A DNA stretch of 64,000 nt, from contig NZ_VCDK01000003.1 in the NCBI RefSeq assembly GCF_007995215.1, positions 992,001-1,056,000 on the forward strand. The letters are read 5' to 3'. Positions within the stretch are counted from its first letter, which is position 1; every line of letters starts with the position of its first letter. Origin of the DNA: Shimia ponticola. GTDB lineage: Bacteria > Pseudomonadota > Alphaproteobacteria > Rhodobacterales > Rhodobacteraceae. The position numbers and the translations under genes are program-made. Shown one piece after another: positions 62,872-64,000 of the stretch. Below the pieces are notes generated by a model, which made no database searches, had not been told where the DNA came from, and was given only the letters and a program-made list of their open reading frames with translations.

Positions 62872-62900
62872 AATATGGTGTGGCCTTTCCCTGGCTGCAA
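62872..62900 (-). promoter_or_regulatory. Possible hsp20 promoter
   Basis: On the minus strand TTGCAG (62900-62895) and CATATT (62877-62872) are 17 bases apart. The sequence also has CTTGCAG and CCATATT, which loosely resemble RpoH boxes, so heat-shock sigma control is possible. The leader would be about 60 bases. Confidence 0.4.
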
Positions 62901-62973
62901 GTCTTTGCACCCTGGGCCAAAGGTCTGGTAAAGAAAGGACATCAGTCTCAGCCTCACTTCGCAAGGACCGCCG

Positions 62974-63189
62974 ATGACATCGCCTGAAATGGACCCAAAA
63001 GAGGTCATGCGCGTGGAACTCGAAGTTCTGCGGCGCGAACACCGCGATCTGGACGACGCGATTCAGGCTCTGGAAGAGAAGGCAACATCAGACCAACTGA
63101 CCCTGAGGCGCCTGAAAAAGCAGAAATTGCATCTCAAAGACCGCATTGCGCGTCTCGAAGACAAGATTACTCCCGACATTATCGCCTAA
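62974..63189 (+). CDS. YdcH/DUF465 family small coiled-coil protein
   Basis: 71 residues. Almost entirely charged helix: RVELEVLRREHRDLDDAIQA and LTLRRLKKQKLHLKDRIARL, the two coiled-coil segments that define DUF465 (YdcH). Function is unknown; members are abundant small cytoplasmic proteins. The ATG at 62974 has an AAGGACC ribosome binding site; a second ATG at 62989 would still keep the domain. It is divergent from hsp20 and 69 bases before purE. Confidence 0.8.
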   Translation: MTSPEMDPKEVMRVELEVLRREHRDLDDAIQALEEKATSDQLTLRRLKKQKLHLKDRIARLEDKITPDIIA

Positions 63190-63195
63190 GCCGAA

Positions 63196-63223
63196 TTGCG
63201 CTACCCGCGCGCTTGGCTATAGT
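63196..63223 (+). promoter_or_regulatory. purEK promoter
   Basis: TTGCGC (63196-63201) and TATAGT (63218-63223) with 16-base spacing, giving a start about 30 bases before the purE ATG at 63259. Confidence 0.5.
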
Positions 63224-63258
63224 CCGCCGCTTACAAAAACCGGCGTGCGGAGGGACCG

Positions 63259-63741
63259 ATGGCACAGGTTGGGATCATCATGGGAAGCCAGTCAGACTGG
63301 CCCACGATGAAGAAAGCGGCAGAGATCTTGGACGCCTTGGGGATCGACTATGAAACGCGCATCGTCTCTGCCCACCGGACCCCGGACCGGCTTTGGGACT
63401 ACGGCAAGACAGCCGTAGAACGTGGATTGAAAGTGATCATCGCGGGCGCGGGCGGTGCCGCCCACCTGCCCGGCATGATGGCGTCCAAGACACGTGTTCC
63501 GGTAGTCGGCGTTCCCATTCAGACGCGCGCGCTCTCTGGCGTCGATAGCCTTTATTCCATCGTGCAAATGCCACGCGGCTTTCCCGTTGCAACCATGGCA
63601 ATCGGCGAGGCAGGCGCGGCCAATGCTGGTTTGATGGCCGCCGGTATCCTTGCGACGCATGACCCGGACTTGGGCGAGCGCCTCGACACTTGGCGCAGCG
63701 ACCTCGCCGCCAGCATCCCAGAGGTCCCAACAGATGACTAA
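63259..63741 (+). CDS. purE: N5-carboxyaminoimidazole ribonucleotide mutase
   Basis: 160 residues, class I PurE. Moves the carboxylate of N5-CAIR to give CAIR in purine synthesis. Motifs: [15 protein letters not shown], the catalytic histidine H39 in [29 protein letters not shown] and [31 protein letters not shown]. The gene carries a CGGAGGGA ribosome binding site and overlaps purK by 8 bases, the usual purE-purK arrangement. Confidence 0.96.
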   Translation: MAQVGIIMGSQSDWPTMKKAAEILDALGIDYETRIVSAHRTPDRLWDYGKTAVERGLKVIIAGAGGAAHLPGMMASKTRVPVVGVPIQTRALSGVDSLYSIVQMPRGFPVATMAIGEAGAANAGLMAAGILATHDPDLGERLDTWRSDLAASIPEVPTDD

Positions 63742-64000
63742 ACCGCTCGCACCCGGTGCAACGATAGGTATCCTCGGGGGCGGTCAATTGGGCCGCATGC
63801 TGGCCCTTGCGGCGGCACGGCTTGGCTTGAAATGCCATACCTATGACCCGGCGGTAGATGCCCCCGCTGCGCAGGTCTCTGATGCGCACACCGCCGCGCC
63901 GTATGACGACATCGCCGCCCTGACCGCCTTTGCCCAAGGCTGCGCCGTCGTCACCTATGAATTTGAAAACATCCCAACCGCTGCGCTCGACGCCATCGAA
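63734..64000 (+). CDS. purK: N5-CAIR synthase, 5' part
   Basis: The first 89 codons are in the window; the gene runs off the right edge in frame. ATP-grasp enzyme that carboxylates AIR to N5-CAIR. The N-terminal [20 protein letters not shown], the [19 protein letters not shown] stretch and [10 protein letters not shown] are PurK signatures. The ATG at 63734 overlaps the purE stop region, indicating coupled translation. Confidence 0.93.
   Translation, partial: MTKPLAPGATIGILGGGQLGRMLALAAARLGLKCHTYDPAVDAPAAQVSDAHTAAPYDDIAALTAFAQGCAVVTYEFENIPTAALDAIE

Overview
The window looks like a chromosomal segment of an alphaproteobacterium of the Rhodobacterales (Roseobacter group). Reasons: GC-rich coding sequence with tightly overlapping operons (ATGA and TGATG junctions), Rhodobacterales-type gene sets (pca/pob aromatic degradation, monofunctional mre-mrd order, Hsp20-DUF1150, a DUF6552-like small membrane protein, TRAP transporters, an RTX protein), and a short intergenic motif repeated four times. 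There is no IS element, prophage, CRISPR array or rRNA; one tRNA gene (Gln, TTG) is present. No gene inside the window is visibly broken; the first and last genes are cut by the window edges.

Layout. 1-3.4 kb: start of an exported protein gene (minus) next to an FNR-type box, a DM13 protein, fabB-fabI and two small membrane proteins. 3.6-7.3 kb: a compact run of HAD dehalogenase, alpha/beta hydrolase, PLP dehydratase and EEP-fold hydrolase. 7.3-12.2 kb: pobA-pcaDCHGB, the protocatechuate branch of the beta-ketoadipate pathway. 12.3-16 kb: MFS exporter, zinc alcohol dehydrogenase, enolase-superfamily dehydratase. 16-19.9 kb (minus): 2-hydroxyacid dehydrogenase, FAH hydrolase, DUF6552-like protein and IlvD/Edd dehydratase, which together look like a sugar-acid pathway. 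19.9-28.2 kb: putR/putA proline catabolism, then pcaF, a flavin alpha-hydroxyacid oxidase, kynB-like and kynU. 28.4-35.8 kb: a FAS1-RTX secreted protein, metY with a hydrolase, a FadN-like beta-oxidation enzyme and a TupA-like ATP-grasp protein.

36-41.7 kb is the rod-shape operon mreB-mreC-mreD-mrdA-rodA with a good sigma-70 promoter. 41.7-46 kb holds a VOC protein with GhrA, SseB with a uracil-DNA glycosylase-like protein, and an ArsR regulator with an ArsP-like permease. 46-49.5 kb is kpsT-kpsE-kdsA for capsule export without a kpsM. 49.5-54.1 kb has a BON-MscS channel, tRNA-Gln and the lactate dehydrogenases lldD and dld. 54.2-59.9 kb has two PfkB sugar kinases and a TakP-like TRAP transporter, with similar palindromic operators in front of the first kinase and the TRAP operon. 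59.9-64 kb: a UGT-type glycosyltransferase, hsp20-DUF1150-phzF, a YdcH-like protein and purE-purK.

Functionally the window is dominated by heterotrophic catabolism: aromatics, proline, tryptophan/kynurenine, lactate, sugar acids and fatty acids all feed central metabolism, alongside core cell-wall and lipid functions. I did not find one clearly undescribed system. The best leads for novelty are the FAS1-RTX protein, the shared operators around the kinase/TRAP block, the back-to-back apparently leaderless genes at 44.5 kb, the capsule export trio lacking a permease, and the dispersed intergenic motif.
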